From positions 1 to 13,313 of the forward strand of contig JADGRR010000031.1 in the NCBI GenBank assembly GCA_017880745.1: a stretch of DNA of 13,313 nucleotides. Reading direction: 5' to 3'. The first letter of the stretch is position 1; every line of letters starts with the position of its first letter. This document shows, piece after piece, positions 1 through 5,400 of this stretch. The notes under the pieces are model-generated. The model made no database searches and had not been told where the DNA came from. It was given only the letters and a program-made list of their open reading frames with translations. A program made the translations under genes and the position numbers. The stretch is from Burkholderiales bacterium. GTDB lineage: Bacteria > Pseudomonadota > Gammaproteobacteria > Burkholderiales > SG8-39.

Positions 1-262
1 CGATTGTACCTGCCCTTCGGCCAGGCGGCGCAAGACCGTCGACATTCGGATTCCCGCAACTGAGTACAATCACGCGATGGTTGCGCCGCAGGCACCACCG
101 ATCGGCGTGAACGCGAATCCGGATCGAAACAGCGCCGGTGCTCGTACACGGCGCGAGCCGGGTGAGCTCAGCCAGCTGGGGCTGTTCGCGATCTGCGCAA
201 GCGTGGTCCAGGCCGCGACGCGGCCGTTCAAGAAAGCCGGTCCCGGAAAATAGATGGACGGC
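1..262. other. Window edge without an assignable gene
   Basis: No confident gene is seen here. Two weak coding hints exist. On the plus strand, frame 1 stays open from the window edge to a TGA at 61-63 and would end in a short hydrophilic tail, so it could be the last codons of a gene entering from the left. On the minus strand, a frame closing at 70 has GC-rich third positions from about 245 down to 70 and looks protein-like there, but its upstream part is Arg/Ser-rich and looks like a shadow of the small gene at 263-445. Neither has a convincing start or a recognised family. Confidence 0.3.
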
Positions 263-445
263 TCAGACGGCTCCAGCTGGGATGGTCGCGGACGGCGCCA
301 GATTGCCGCCCTCATCCTCCCATGTGCGCAAGTCTTCGTTGTGCTGCTGCATCTCCAGGTAGCGGGAATGGCGACCGATCGTGAACGCGGCCGCGGTCGC
401 GCCACCGAGCAGCAACGCAAGGAGAAAAAATCTGTTGGTGATCAT
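263..445 (-). CDS. Small single-pass membrane or secreted protein, 60 residues
   Basis: The 60-residue product starts with a short basic stretch and a hydrophobic segment (about residues 4-22: FFLLALLLGGATAAAFTIG), then a charged tail with the pattern RYLEMQQHNEDLRTWEDEGG. The ATG at 445 has an AGG-type ribosome site 6-8 nt upstream on the minus strand, which supports this start. The topology suggests one inner-membrane anchor with a short soluble tail; a signal peptide is the alternative. I recognise the general look of small betaproteobacterial proteins with a WE(D/N)EGGN motif near the C-terminus but cannot assign a function. The gene lies downstream of the DUF5670-like gene on the same strand, with about 146 nt between them. 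Confidence 0.6.
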   Translation of the reverse strand: MITNRFFLLALLLGGATAAAFTIGRHSRYLEMQQHNEDLRTWEDEGGNLAPSATIPAGAV

Positions 446-591
446 GACTGCCTCATTTGAACGGCAATCGCCATGCGGACGGATGACGGTTTCAGCTTTT
501 CATCAATTGGGCAGCAAACCGCCCAGGCCGGTGACGATCGCGACAATGCCGCCGGCCTGCATCCAGTTGGCCTGGCCGGCTGGCGCCGCGG

Positions 592-741
592 TCAGAGGGG
601 ACTGCGCCCGCTAATGACTCTGAGCAGGACTACGACGATGGCGATAACCAGGAGGACATGGATCAGACCGCCCATGGTATAGGCAGTCACCATTCCCAAG
701 AGCCACAAGATGATCAGTACGGCGGCGATGGTAAAAAGCAT
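592..741 (-). CDS. DUF5670 (lmo0937-like) small membrane protein
   Basis: A 49-residue, strongly hydrophobic protein with two predicted membrane helices (about 2-17 and 22-42) joined by a short Thr/Gly loop, ending in a basic tail (RVISGRSPL). The pattern LFTIAAVLIILWLLG, then YTMGG, IHVLLVIAIVVVLLR matches the lmo0937/DUF5670 family of about 48-residue inner-membrane proteins, often seen beside stress genes; molecular function is unknown. The reading frame is open further upstream, to an ATG at 783, but I chose the ATG at 741 because it gives the family's normal length and has AAAGGA 8 nt upstream. A CRP-like dyad with a -10-like hexamer lies about 130-170 nt upstream (871-913). Confidence 0.85.
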   Translation of the reverse strand: MLFTIAAVLIILWLLGMVTAYTMGGLIHVLLVIAIVVVLLRVISGRSPL

Positions 742-870
742 GTTGATATCCTTTCGTGGTCGAAATCGAATTCCCCAGATCACGTAGGCGCCCGAACCGA
801 TCAGTGGACGATGTTAGGCCCGCGATCGAGGCGTCACCCTCTTTCCGGGAGGCGAGGATGCACAGCGTAA

Positions 871-913
871 ATTCTGCGCTTCGAGTTCCGCCGACTCTGT
901 GCGCCGGCGTACA
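871..913 (-). promoter_or_regulatory. CRP-like operator 1 plus -10-like hexamer
   Basis: Plus-strand TGTGCG (898-903), spacer CCGG, CGTACA (908-913): a near-perfect 16-bp dyad with the arm and spacer geometry of a CRP site (TGTGC-N6-GTACA). Read on the minus strand, CGCACA is followed by GA, and CAGAAT (876-871) matches 4 of 6 bases of TATAAT. The centre-to-centre distance is 32 bp, as in class II CRP-dependent promoters. That would place a start near 864 and a leader of about 120 nt for the DUF5670-like gene. Since the dyad is nearly symmetric it may also act on the plus-strand Crp/Fnr gene (TACTCT at 935-940 is the mirror hexamer, 3 of 6). Confidence 0.5.
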
Positions 914-937
914 TACAGCGTAAGTTTTTTACCGTAC

Positions 938-969
938 TCTTTGCGCGTACAAAGAAAGTTTCCGCGCAA
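938..969 (+). repeat. Two overlapping, mutually exclusive inverted repeats
   Basis: TCTTTG (938-943), six bases, CAAAGA (950-955) forms an 18-bp dyad. TTGCGCG (941-947), fifteen bases, CGCGCAA (963-969) forms a second perfect 7-bp inverted repeat, whose loop itself contains GAAA-G-TTTC (954-962). They share bases 941-943, so an RNA copy could pair one way or the other but not both. They lie about 165-195 nt before the Crp/Fnr start codon. They could be protein sites, a leader RNA structure or chance. Confidence 0.35.
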
Positions 970-1133
970 TTCCGTGGCACCGCCATTGCTCCTGCGACGC
1001 GTGGCGGAACAGCGATCGAAGACAATTGATGAAGGTTTTCGGCGTCGGATCTGGATCATTGCACCTCCGCGTGCCGCTTGTTCGCTCTCCGATTGAGGTC
1101 TTTCATTGGAATGCGACATAGTAAGAGGAACCG

Positions 1134-1904
1134 ATGGATATTGCGAACCGAGTGGTTGTGGCAAACAAATTGATTCCGACCCTGACGCGTCCGAAGGGTC
1201 CGGGACGCATTGCGAAACGAATGCCGGAAGCAAACCGCCTGCTTGCCGCCCTGCCGGGCACGGTACGTGAGCATCTGCACGGCTGCCTCGAACAGGTCAT
1301 GCTGACTTACGGCGAGGTGCTGTATGAGCCCGGAGAGCAGATAAAGCACGTCTACTTTCCCAATGACTCCATTGTTTCCCTGCTCACGCTGGTGGACCGG
1401 CACCAGGCCCTGGAGGTCGGCTTGGTCGGCCGCGAAGGCATGGTCGGCATCCCCCTGGCGCTGGAGATCGCGATTTCCCCGGTGCGCGCGCTGGTGCAGG
1501 GAACGGGGACAGCCATGCGGATGAAGGCGGCGCCCTTTCTCAGGGAACTCCGGCGAAGCCACGCACTGCAGGGGGAACTGCATCGCTATACCTATACCTT
1601 GATGGCCCAGATCACCCAAACCGCCGCATGCAACCGCTTTCACGTCGTCGAAGCGCGCCTGGCCCGCTGGCTGCTGATGACCCACGATCGCATGCAAACA
1701 AGCCCGTTCCGGCTCACCCAGGAATTCCTTTCGCACATGCTGGGCGTGCGGCGCGTCGGCGTCACCAAGGCCGCGCGCACGCTGCAGCAAAACAAGCTGA
1801 TCAGCTACAGCCGCGGCAATATCACGATTCTCGATCGCAAAGGCCTGGAAGCCGCCTCTTGCTCGTGCTACGAAATCGTCAAGGACATGCACGACGCCGC
1901 GTGA
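1134..1904 (+). CDS. Crp/Fnr family transcriptional regulator (first copy)
   Basis: A 256-residue regulator with an N-terminal effector-binding beta-roll domain (about residues 33-150, with the pattern GEQIKHVYFPNDSIVSLL and VGREGMVGI), a dimerisation helix (about 150-185) and a winged helix-turn-helix (about 192-235, LTQEFLSHMLGVRRVGVTKAARTL). The E/R pair used by CRP to hold cAMP is only partly recognisable (E101; R118 without the usual Ser), and FNR's N-terminal iron-sulfur cysteines are absent, so the ligand is unknown. The C-terminus carries C243-S-C245-Y, also present (C-x-C-Y) in the second copy. The ATG at 1134 has AAGAGGAA just upstream. The roughly 30-residue N-terminal extension before MPEANRLL is unusual, so a later start at 1221 is possible but lacks a ribosome site. 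It is convergent with the second Crp/Fnr gene. Confidence 0.88.
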   Translation: MDIANRVVVANKLIPTLTRPKGPGRIAKRMPEANRLLAALPGTVREHLHGCLEQVMLTYGEVLYEPGEQIKHVYFPNDSIVSLLTLVDRHQALEVGLVGREGMVGIPLALEIAISPVRALVQGTGTAMRMKAAPFLRELRRSHALQGELHRYTYTLMAQITQTAACNRFHVVEARLARWLLMTHDRMQTSPFRLTQEFLSHMLGVRRVGVTKAARTLQQNKLISYSRGNITILDRKGLEAASCSCYEIVKDMHDAA

Positions 1905-2129
1905 ACCCGGCAACCGCACGGCTGCAGTTCATCACTTGTCCCGCCGCTAACAATTGCACACTTCCGGCAGCGGATCAGGAGCCGCGAAGGCAATCGCCTG
2001 CAGAAGTCAGGCAATGCGAATGAACCGGGCAGGGCCGCATTGCGCGACTGTCGTGTGATCGCATCCCGGATCGCGGCTGATTGCACGCGCACCTGCGCCT
2101 GCATGTGCGCCCGGGCGTAAGACTCGGGG
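1905..2129. terminator. Convergent intergenic region with possible bidirectional hairpin
   Basis: Between the ends of the two convergent Crp/Fnr genes lies GCGCAC (2087-2092), a 12-nt loop, GTGCGC (2105-2110), a perfect 6-bp GC-rich inverted repeat. No T run follows on either strand, so a classical intrinsic terminator is not shown; the position between convergent genes is the main argument. The rest of the stretch shows no coding signal. Confidence 0.3.
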
Positions 2130-2849
2130 TCAGATAGTCGGTCGGTACGGCAACAGGCGGTCGTACTCGCTTCTTACCACCGCGTAGCATTCGCATACGC
2201 GTGCTTCCAGCTTTGCGCGACTCAGTACGCTGATGTGTCCGCGGCTGTACTGAATCACTCCGTCCTTCTGCAACTTGCCGGCAGCCTCGGTCACGCCCTC
2301 CCGTCGCACGCCCAGCATGTTCGCGATCAATTCCTGCGTCATCACCAGTTCGCTGTTCTCCATGCGATCCAGGCTCAACAGCAGCCAGCGGCATAGTTGC
2401 TGATCCACCGAATGGTGCCGATTACACACCGCGGTCTGCGCCATTTGCGTGATCAGCGCCTGAGTGTAACGCAGCGCCAGATGCTGCAAGTGACCGCCCG
2501 TGGCGAATTCCCTCGTCAGGGCAGTCGCCTTGAGCCGGTAACCGTTGCCTCCGCTTTGCACCACTGCCCTGCCGGGGGTGCTTTCCCCACCCATGAACAC
2601 GGAGATGCCGACCAGGCCGTCATTGCCGGTGACCGCGATTTCGGCGGATGCGCCGCTTTCCATGACATTGAGCAGCGAGACGATGCTGGTGGTCGGGAAG
2701 AACACGTAGCTCATGCGACCGCCGGATTCGTACACCGCCCATCCGAGCGGCATCGGAATGAGTTCCAGGTCAGGCTGCAGGCGCGCGAGATCTTCCGCCG
2801 GAAGGGCAGCGAGAATGTGATTTTGCTTCGCGCTATGCGTCGAGACCAT
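2130..2849 (-). CDS. Crp/Fnr family transcriptional regulator (second copy)
   Basis: A 239-residue regulator with an effector-binding beta-roll (about residues 10-130; FPTTSIVSLLNVMESGASAE, then VTGNDGLVGISVFMGG and RAVVQSGG), a long dimer helix, and a winged helix-turn-helix (about 168-212; MTQELIANMLGVRREGVTEAAGKL). In the recognition helix, Arg-Glu (183-184) align with R180/E181 of E. coli CRP, which read the G and C of TGTGA; this fits GC-rich half-sites. It lacks FNR-type N-terminal cysteines but has C219-E-C221-Y near the C-terminus, like its neighbour. Start 2849 has GGAG at about 8 nt. This sequence type (GVRREGVTEAAGKLQ, CECYAVV) is common and multi-copy in Burkholderiales; ligand and targets are not established as far as I know. 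It is the better candidate for recognising the CRP-like dyads in this window. Confidence 0.9.
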   Translation of the reverse strand: MVSTHSAKQNHILAALPAEDLARLQPDLELIPMPLGWAVYESGGRMSYVFFPTTSIVSLLNVMESGASAEIAVTGNDGLVGISVFMGGESTPGRAVVQSGGNGYRLKATALTREFATGGHLQHLALRYTQALITQMAQTAVCNRHHSVDQQLCRWLLLSLDRMENSELVMTQELIANMLGVRREGVTEAAGKLQKDGVIQYSRGHISVLSRAKLEARVCECYAVVRSEYDRLLPYRPTI

Positions 2850-3167
2850 TTCGGCTCCGTACTGATGGCACGGTCACCCAGCCGATGGAATCAAAGCAAC
2901 AGCGCAGCGAACCAGGGACGATTCGCTACTACGGCATGAGCAGGACGCAGTATAGACCTAAGCCACACCAGCCGGACTAGCCGGAAGCAGACAAAGTCAC
3001 TCCATCCGAGGAAAAGTTCTCATTCCACGAACGATAGCGGCCGTACCCGTCGCGTAAATCCCCGCGCGGCTGCACGCTCACCATTTATCGAAATCTCCGC
3101 CATTTATGGCAACTCGGGTCCTGACGGGTCCACGCCCGCCTTTTGGCGCCGTCCGCCGGTTCCGGAT
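2850..3167. promoter_or_regulatory. Region between second Crp/Fnr gene and second mlaC gene
   Basis: No gene is supported in this 318-nt stretch. About 57 nt upstream of the Crp/Fnr start there is a 6-bp inverted repeat, AGCGAA (2906-2911), 10-nt spacer, TTCGCT (2922-2927), a possible operator for that gene. Two direct copies of CCATTTAT lie at 3081-3088 and 3100-3107, a 19-nt period. A small CGCC-TTTT-GGCG hairpin (about 3137-3148) sits downstream of the mlaC2 stop but is too short to call a terminator. Confidence 0.3.
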
Positions 3168-3806
3168 TCAGGTCTTGGGTGCCCTGGAACTGGACTCGCC
3201 CAGCCGGTTCTTGTCCGCGAGCGCCTTGATCAGGCCGTCGACGCCGTCGTCGCGGATCTTGTCCGAAAATGAATCGCGGTACGTCGTGACCAGGCTGATT
3301 CCGCCAACCTTGATGTCATACACTTTCCATCCGGCCGGCGTCTTCTCCATGTCGTAGTTCATGGCTATCGGCTCCGTCCCCGATTGCTTCACCACGGATT
3401 TGACCGTGACCTCGGTATCGCCCGGCGCTGTCTTCTGCATGTTTCTGAATTCGATCACCTGGTCGCGGTAGCTCGACAACGCCATCGAATAGGTGCGCAC
3501 CAGCAGCGCCCTGAACTCGGTGGTGAGCGCCGCCTGCTGATCAGGCGTTGCCGCGCGCCAGTTGCGCGCGATCGCAATCTGGGTCATGCGCGAAAAATCG
3601 AACAGCGGCAGAACCCTGGTTTCGAGCACGCTGGCGACCTGGGTCTGGCGCCCGCCATGCAGGCCTCGCTCCTGTTTCATTGCCGCGATCACGTCCGCCG
3701 TTGCCGATTGCAGCAGTACGTTAGGTTCGATCTCCTGCGCCGCCAAGACCGGCGCCGTAAGCGCCAGTGCCAGCAAAAGTACGGAATTCATCGTCGTCTT
3801 ATGCAT
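3168..3806 (-). CDS. MlaC/Ttg2D-family periplasmic phospholipid-binding protein (copy 2)
   Basis: A 212-residue protein with an N-terminal signal peptide (about residues 1-23, hydrophobic LLLALALTAPVLAA) and a full MlaC domain (PF05494). Family landmarks are LPLFDFSRMT, IARNWR, a long helix ending LLVRTYS, TEVTVKS, GWKVYDIKVGGISLVTTYRDSF and GVDGLIKAL. MlaC proteins carry a phospholipid in a hydrophobic pocket through the periplasm between an outer-membrane complex and the MlaFEDB inner-membrane transporter. I chose the ATG at 3806, not the in-frame ATG at 3902, because it starts the signal peptide and has GGAG about 9 nt upstream. It lies 150 nt downstream of its paralogue, in the same direction. 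Ends in a short Ser/Arg-rich tail. The substrate and which MlaFED it serves are inference. Confidence 0.88.
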   Translation of the reverse strand: MHKTTMNSVLLLALALTAPVLAAQEIEPNVLLQSATADVIAAMKQERGLHGGRQTQVASVLETRVLPLFDFSRMTQIAIARNWRAATPDQQAALTTEFRALLVRTYSMALSSYRDQVIEFRNMQKTAPGDTEVTVKSVVKQSGTEPIAMNYDMEKTPAGWKVYDIKVGGISLVTTYRDSFSDKIRDDGVDGLIKALADKNRLGESSSRAPKT

Positions 3807-3861
3807 ATTGTTTCTCCAATCCTTTGCCCGGCCAAGAAAAATACAATTTATCCTCACCTTT

Positions 3862-3884
3862 ATTGCCCTCGTGCGGCAATGAGG
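3862..3884 (-). repeat. Stem-loop between the two mlaC genes
   Basis: ATTGCC (3862-3867), 7-nt loop, GGCAAT (3875-3880) is a perfect 6-bp inverted repeat in the 150-nt gap between the mlaC paralogues. CCTCA (3852-3856) can also pair with TGAGG (3880-3884) around it. No T run follows. It could be a weak terminator of the upstream copy or an RNA-stability element in the leader of the downstream copy. Confidence 0.3.
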
Positions 3885-3887
3885 CGC

Positions 3888-3903
3888 CGTGCGTTGGTGC
3901 ACG
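3888..3903 (-). promoter_or_regulatory. Weak CRP-like dyad ahead of mlaC copy 2
   Basis: CGTGC (3888-3892), GTTGGT, GCACG (3899-3903) is a perfect 5-bp dyad with the N6 spacing of the five stronger sites, about 81 nt before the mlaC2 start (stronger sites 3 and 4 lie 98 and 100 nt before theirs). The outer T/A bases are replaced by C/G, the flanking GA is absent, and no -10-like hexamer sits at the expected 32-bp distance. It is therefore a low-confidence member of the set. Confidence 0.2.
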
Positions 3904-3956
3904 AATGCGGGGAAAATTAAGTTGTCAGGCCAAAAACGAACTGCCGATTGCGGTCT

Positions 3957-4664
3957 CTATTGGCGACCGCTCTGAACCATATTCTGGAAGATCGCGTACA
4001 TGATCCGGGACTTTTCCCAGAACGAGTTGTTGACGGAATTGAATCTCGAACCGCCTCCGCGGTTCCCATCCACGAGGAATTTGATCAGGCCGTCCACACC
4101 GCCGTCGCGGACTTTTTCGGCAAACACGTCCCGATAGGTAGTAACCAGGCGCACGCCGGCAACCTTGACGTCGTAGATCTTCCATCCCGCCGGCGTTTGC
4201 TCCATCTCATAGTCCAGGGTTATCCGTTGTTTCCCCGGTTGTTTCACTTCCGATCTGACCGTCACCTCGGTGTCGTGCCGTGCCGCGCGCAGTCGTTTGA
4301 AATCGATGGCTTCGCCGCGGTAATGCGCGAGCGCAGTCGAATAGGTCCGCACCAGCAGTGTCTTGAACTCCTCGGCGAGCACCTTCTGCTGTTCGGGCGT
4401 GGCCAAGCGCCAGTTGCGCGCCGTGGCAAGCCGCGTCATGCGGTCGAAATCGAACAAGGGCAGGATCATGGTCTCGATCAGGACCGCGACTTTCGCCGGA
4501 TCAGCTGCCTGGAGTCCCTGGTCTTCCCTGATTTTATCGATTACCTTGACGCTAACCGCCCGCAACAGCGCGTCCGGTGCAACTGGAACGTCTTGCGCAA
4601 GCAAAGCCGGTGCAGCAAGCGCCAATGCCAGCAACAACACGTATTGCGCGACCCGCTCCTGCAT
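3957..4664 (-). CDS. MlaC/Ttg2D-family periplasmic phospholipid-binding protein (copy 1)
   Basis: A 235-residue MlaC-family protein with a signal peptide (about residues 1-23, cleavage near ALLA-Q) and the same landmarks as its neighbour: LPLFDFDRMTRLATARNWR, LLVRTYSTAL, TEVTVRSEV, GWKIYDVKVAGVRLVTTYRDVF and GVDGLIKFLVD. The start at 4664 has GAGGAAG 6 nt upstream. Unlike most members, which end soon after GLIK, it continues for about 33 residues (GGGSRFNSVNNSFWEKSRIMYAIFQ...), so the C-terminus may have an added helix. The two copies are clearly paralogous by alignment of these blocks and probably arose by tandem duplication. Both are separated from the mlaEFD-type operon by the AI-2E and small genes and are transcribed away from it. 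Confidence 0.88.
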   Translation of the reverse strand: MQERVAQYVLLLALALAAPALLAQDVPVAPDALLRAVSVKVIDKIREDQGLQAADPAKVAVLIETMILPLFDFDRMTRLATARNWRLATPEQQKVLAEEFKTLLVRTYSTALAHYRGEAIDFKRLRAARHDTEVTVRSEVKQPGKQRITLDYEMEQTPAGWKIYDVKVAGVRLVTTYRDVFAEKVRDGGVDGLIKFLVDGNRGGGSRFNSVNNSFWEKSRIMYAIFQNMVQSGRQ

Positions 4665-4931
4665 CTCGCTTCCTCAGGCGTGAACTATCCACGCATCGAT
4701 GGCGCCATCCTCGGGGATGTCCTTGAGCACGACGTCTCCCTGCAGCAGAGCGGGAGCGCGGGATTCTCATCGCACCGTGACACCGGCTGACATGCTGTCC
4801 CGGGAACTTGTTACACGCGGATACCTTCCCACATGCTCCCTGAACCGGCCGTTGCCGATTTCATTCGGCGACGGGTTCTACGCAACGTGCGAGGACAAGG
4901 CGCGTCAACCGCGCGCAGCGCCGCAAGCAGC
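4665..4931 (-). terminator. Gap between glycine-zipper lipoprotein and mlaC copy 1, with hairpin
   Basis: On the minus strand, shortly after the lipoprotein stop, a strong imperfect hairpin is seen at 4849-4874: CCGT-x-GCCGA, 6-nt loop, TCGGC-x-ACGG, extendable by GAAC/GTTC pairing (4842-4845 with 4875-4878) after a 3-nt bulge. No T run follows, so rho-independent termination is only suggested. Nothing else in this 267-nt stretch looks coding, and I found no CRP-like dyad ahead of mlaC copy 1. Confidence 0.35.
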
Positions 4932-5150
4932 TTACTTGGGCTTGCCGACCTCGTGGCCCACGACCCCACCGACTACCGCTCCGGCCGCCGTTCCCAAGAG
5001 GCCACCGCCAAGAACATTACCTGCAACGCCGCCTACGCCGGCGCCAATTGCGGTGTCCCTGTCTTGCGTGGTCATCCCGCTGCAACCGCCCAAACCGAAG
5101 AACACTGCTGCGACAGCTGCACTGATCAAACCCTTTTGCATCGTTTTCAT
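4932..5150 (-). CDS. Glycine-zipper (2TM) lipoprotein
   Basis: A 72-residue lipoprotein. The signal sequence ends in the lipobox L20-G-G-C23, so it should be lipidated at Cys23; Ser at +2 predicts outer-membrane sorting. After a short polar stretch (MTTQDRDT) comes a glycine-zipper domain (about residues 34-70) of GxxxG-type repeats: AIGAGVGGVAGNVLGGG and TAAGAVVGGVVGHEVG. Such domains form membrane-inserted helical hairpins in OsmB/SlyB/Rick17kDa-like lipoproteins linked to envelope stress. The start at 5150 has GAGG 7 nt upstream; an internal ATG at codon 4 is less likely. The exact role is unknown. It lies 63 nt downstream of the 44-residue ORF on the same strand and might share its promoter. 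Confidence 0.85.
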   Translation of the reverse strand: MKTMQKGLISAAVAAVFFGLGGCSGMTTQDRDTAIGAGVGGVAGNVLGGGLLGTAAGAVVGGVVGHEVGKPK

Positions 5151-5213
5151 TGGAATGCCTCTATGTCTAACATCGAATTAAACCACAATACCTACCTGTT
5201 CCGGCGCAATCTA

Positions 5214-5348
5214 TTACTTGCCGAAACGCGCCTTCGCCTCGTTCAAACAATCGCTTTTCGCTTCGTCCGCAAAAGCATCGCGCTTTTCCTTCGCCACGGC
5301 GTAATCGGCATCGCGCTTGTCCGACGCCGCGTCCACGCTGCTTCGCAT
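5214..5348 (-). CDS. 44-residue Ala/Lys/Asp-rich ORF or gene remnant
   Basis: A short minus-strand frame, ATG at 5348 to TAA at 5214-5216, encodes a 44-residue charged helical peptide with repeated AKxKRDA / DEAKSD / NEAKARFGK motifs. This resembles the C-terminal part of betaproteobacterial secreted proteins made of Lys/Ala/Asp repeats with Cys (DAKDxCxKEAKA style). Codon third positions are GC-rich, as in real genes. No ribosome site precedes the ATG, and a stop lies just upstream in frame, so either it is a decayed gene that lost its N-terminus and signal peptide, or it is expressed as a leaderless ORF: the predicted start site of the CRP-like promoter just upstream (5355-5397) falls on this ATG. 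Family assignment is from memory. Confidence 0.45.
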   Translation of the reverse strand: MRSSVDAASDKRDADYAVAKEKRDAFADEAKSDCLNEAKARFGK

Positions 5349-5354
5349 ATTTTG

Positions 5355-5397
5355 AGATTAAGACCAATGCACTGCGTCGTCTGTCTGCCAGCGCACA
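5355..5397 (-). promoter_or_regulatory. CRP-like operator 5 plus -10-like hexamer
   Basis: On the minus strand: TGTGCG (5397-5392), spacer CTGG, CAGACA (5387-5382), followed by GA. TAATCT (5360-5355) lies 32 bp centre to centre from the dyad; it keeps the TA....T of the -10 consensus (3 of 6). It is directly downstream of the AI-2E stop codon and points to the 44-residue ORF and the glycine-zipper lipoprotein. In the other orientation it would only run antisense into the AI-2E gene, so the minus-strand reading is preferred. Confidence 0.4.
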
Positions 5398-5400
5398 CAG

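Larger units (their letters stand above)
742..1133. promoter_or_regulatory. Divergent control region between DUF5670-like and Crp/Fnr genes
   Basis: This 392-nt gene-free stretch separates the minus-strand DUF5670-like gene from the plus-strand Crp/Fnr gene. It holds a CRP-like dyad (898-913), a T6 run (925-930), and two overlapping inverted repeats: TCTTTG-N6-CAAAGA (938-955) and TTGCGCG-N15-CGCGCAA (941-969). From about 970 to 1120 I see no clear structure. The Crp/Fnr ribosome site AAGAGGAA lies just before 1134. Small open frames on the minus strand here overlap the regulatory repeats and do not resemble known proteins. Confidence 0.5.

Noticed and set aside
2..71. Inverted repeat GATTGTAC (2-9) and GTACAATC (64-71)
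   Set aside because: Eight-base arms 54 nt apart without other signals; plausible by chance and cut by the window edge.
814..1060. Minus-strand frame from an ATG at 1060 with a good GGAGG site, about 81 residues
   Set aside because: The product is Arg/Ser-rich without family resemblance, and the frame crosses the dyad, T6 run and inverted repeats, which look like control DNA. A good ribosome site alone is not enough.
1101..1114. A 14-base match between 1101-1114 and 5145-5158
   Set aside because: In a window of this size about one 14-mer match is expected by chance, and the two contexts (Crp/Fnr upstream region, start codon of the lipoprotein) are unrelated.
2105..2123. TGTGCG with CGTAAG after a 6-nt spacer near the end of the second Crp/Fnr gene
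   Set aside because: The spacer is two bases too long, the second arm is poor, and the place between convergent gene ends is not promoter-like; it overlaps the GCGCAC/GTGCGC hairpin.
4802..4832. GGAAC-containing motif resembling an ECF sigma factor promoter
   Set aside because: It lies on the plus strand, where no gene follows; the genes nearby are on the minus strand, and no matching -10 part is present.
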